From Stramenopiles sp. TOSAG23-3 (taxonomy: Eukaryota; Sar): a stretch of DNA of 14,451 nt. The stretch lies in NCBI GenBank assembly GCA_900128585.1, contig LT642567.1:1-14451 (forward strand), in the 5' to 3' direction. Of this stretch, positions 14,370-14,451 are shown in pieces (the first letter of the stretch is position 1; every line of letters begins with the position of its first letter). The position numbers were made by a program, and so were the translations under genes. The notes beneath the pieces were generated by a model, which had not been told where the DNA came from, did no database searches, and saw nothing but the letters and a program-made list of their open reading frames with translations.

Positions 14370-14451
14370 AATAAATAATAAGTACAATATATATATAGGA
14401 CATAAGTATACAAATATACAATGAAGATAATCATCCCTCGAGCCACCCATT
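14370..14451 (-). repeat. Right arm of long inverted repeat, at window edge
   Basis: This is the exact reverse complement of 9939-10020 over 82 bases, ending at the last base of the window. In the left copy the same sequence is the 3' flank of the large gene; here it lies upstream of that gene's start, pointing the opposite way. The inner boundary adjoins a 9-base ATT-repeat expansion missing from the left copy. Whether the similarity continues past 14451 cannot be seen. Confidence 0.95.

Noticed and set aside
14195-14446. N-terminal extension of the large protein with a hydrophobic, Tyr-rich leader starting at a GTG
   Set aside because: The extension is read from the inverted-repeat arm, whose identical copy at 9939-10020 is mainly 3' non-coding sequence. 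It is AT-rich, and GTG is not a normal eukaryotic start. The ATG at 14194 gives a better start.
9939-14451. A transposable element with terminal inverted repeats
   Set aside because: The interior encodes an IQ/EF-hand-like scaffold, not a transposase, and no target-site duplication can be checked because the right end is the window edge. Better treated as an inverted duplication or recombination feature.

Overview
This is a gene-dense, intron-poor stretch of a eukaryotic nuclear genome, most likely from a single-celled protist. The eukaryotic assignment rests on a p23/Sba1-type Hsp90 co-chaperone, a carboxylate-clamp TPR co-chaperone, an orthologue of the METTL9 (DREV) histidine methyltransferase, and a large protein with two perfect IQ motifs. 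Coding blocks are uninterrupted, GC-richer than their surroundings, and separated by short AT-rich gaps full of homopolymer runs and microsatellites. TAA, TGA and TAG all end genes, so the standard code fits. I cannot name the lineage. The repeat style and protein types remind me of stramenopiles or other flagellates, but that is only an impression.

Layout, left to right. (1) 2-901, +: 3' part of an unrecognised gene with a strongly acidic tail, cut by the window edge. (2) 1650-3176, +: coiled-coil, basic, disordered and acidic protein of unknown function. (3) 3660-4937, +: 425-residue protein with HAD-like sequence hallmarks. (4) 5048-5986, -: TPR protein with all five Hsp70/Hsp90 carboxylate-clamp residues. 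(5) 6309-6929, -: small MORN-repeat protein with a predicted signal peptide. (6) 7618-8619, +: METTL9-like methyltransferase. (7) 8954-9646, -: p23 with a Gly/Met-rich tail. (8) 10016-14194, -: 1392-residue protein with N-terminal helices, three tandem repeats of an unnamed domain, a conserved helical block, two degenerate EF-hands and two IQ motifs.

Genes lie on both strands and no operon is implied. Two themes link genes. Genes 4 and 7 are both Hsp90-type co-chaperones. Gene 6 belongs to a family that methylates His-x-His motifs, and such motifs occur in genes 3 and 8; that link is speculative.

The most unusual structure is an inverted repeat. An 82-base arm at 9939-10020, containing the stop codon of gene 8, is repeated exactly in reverse complement at 14370-14451, upstream of the same gene and running into the window edge. 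Just inside the arms the copies differ by a 9-base ATT-repeat expansion. The next strongest observations are the three precisely phased repeats in gene 8, the secreted and bacterial-looking MORN protein, and the HAD-like protein whose second motif-I Asp is replaced by Asn. I found no transposase, CRISPR array, rRNA or convincing tRNA, and I cannot claim a complete new system.
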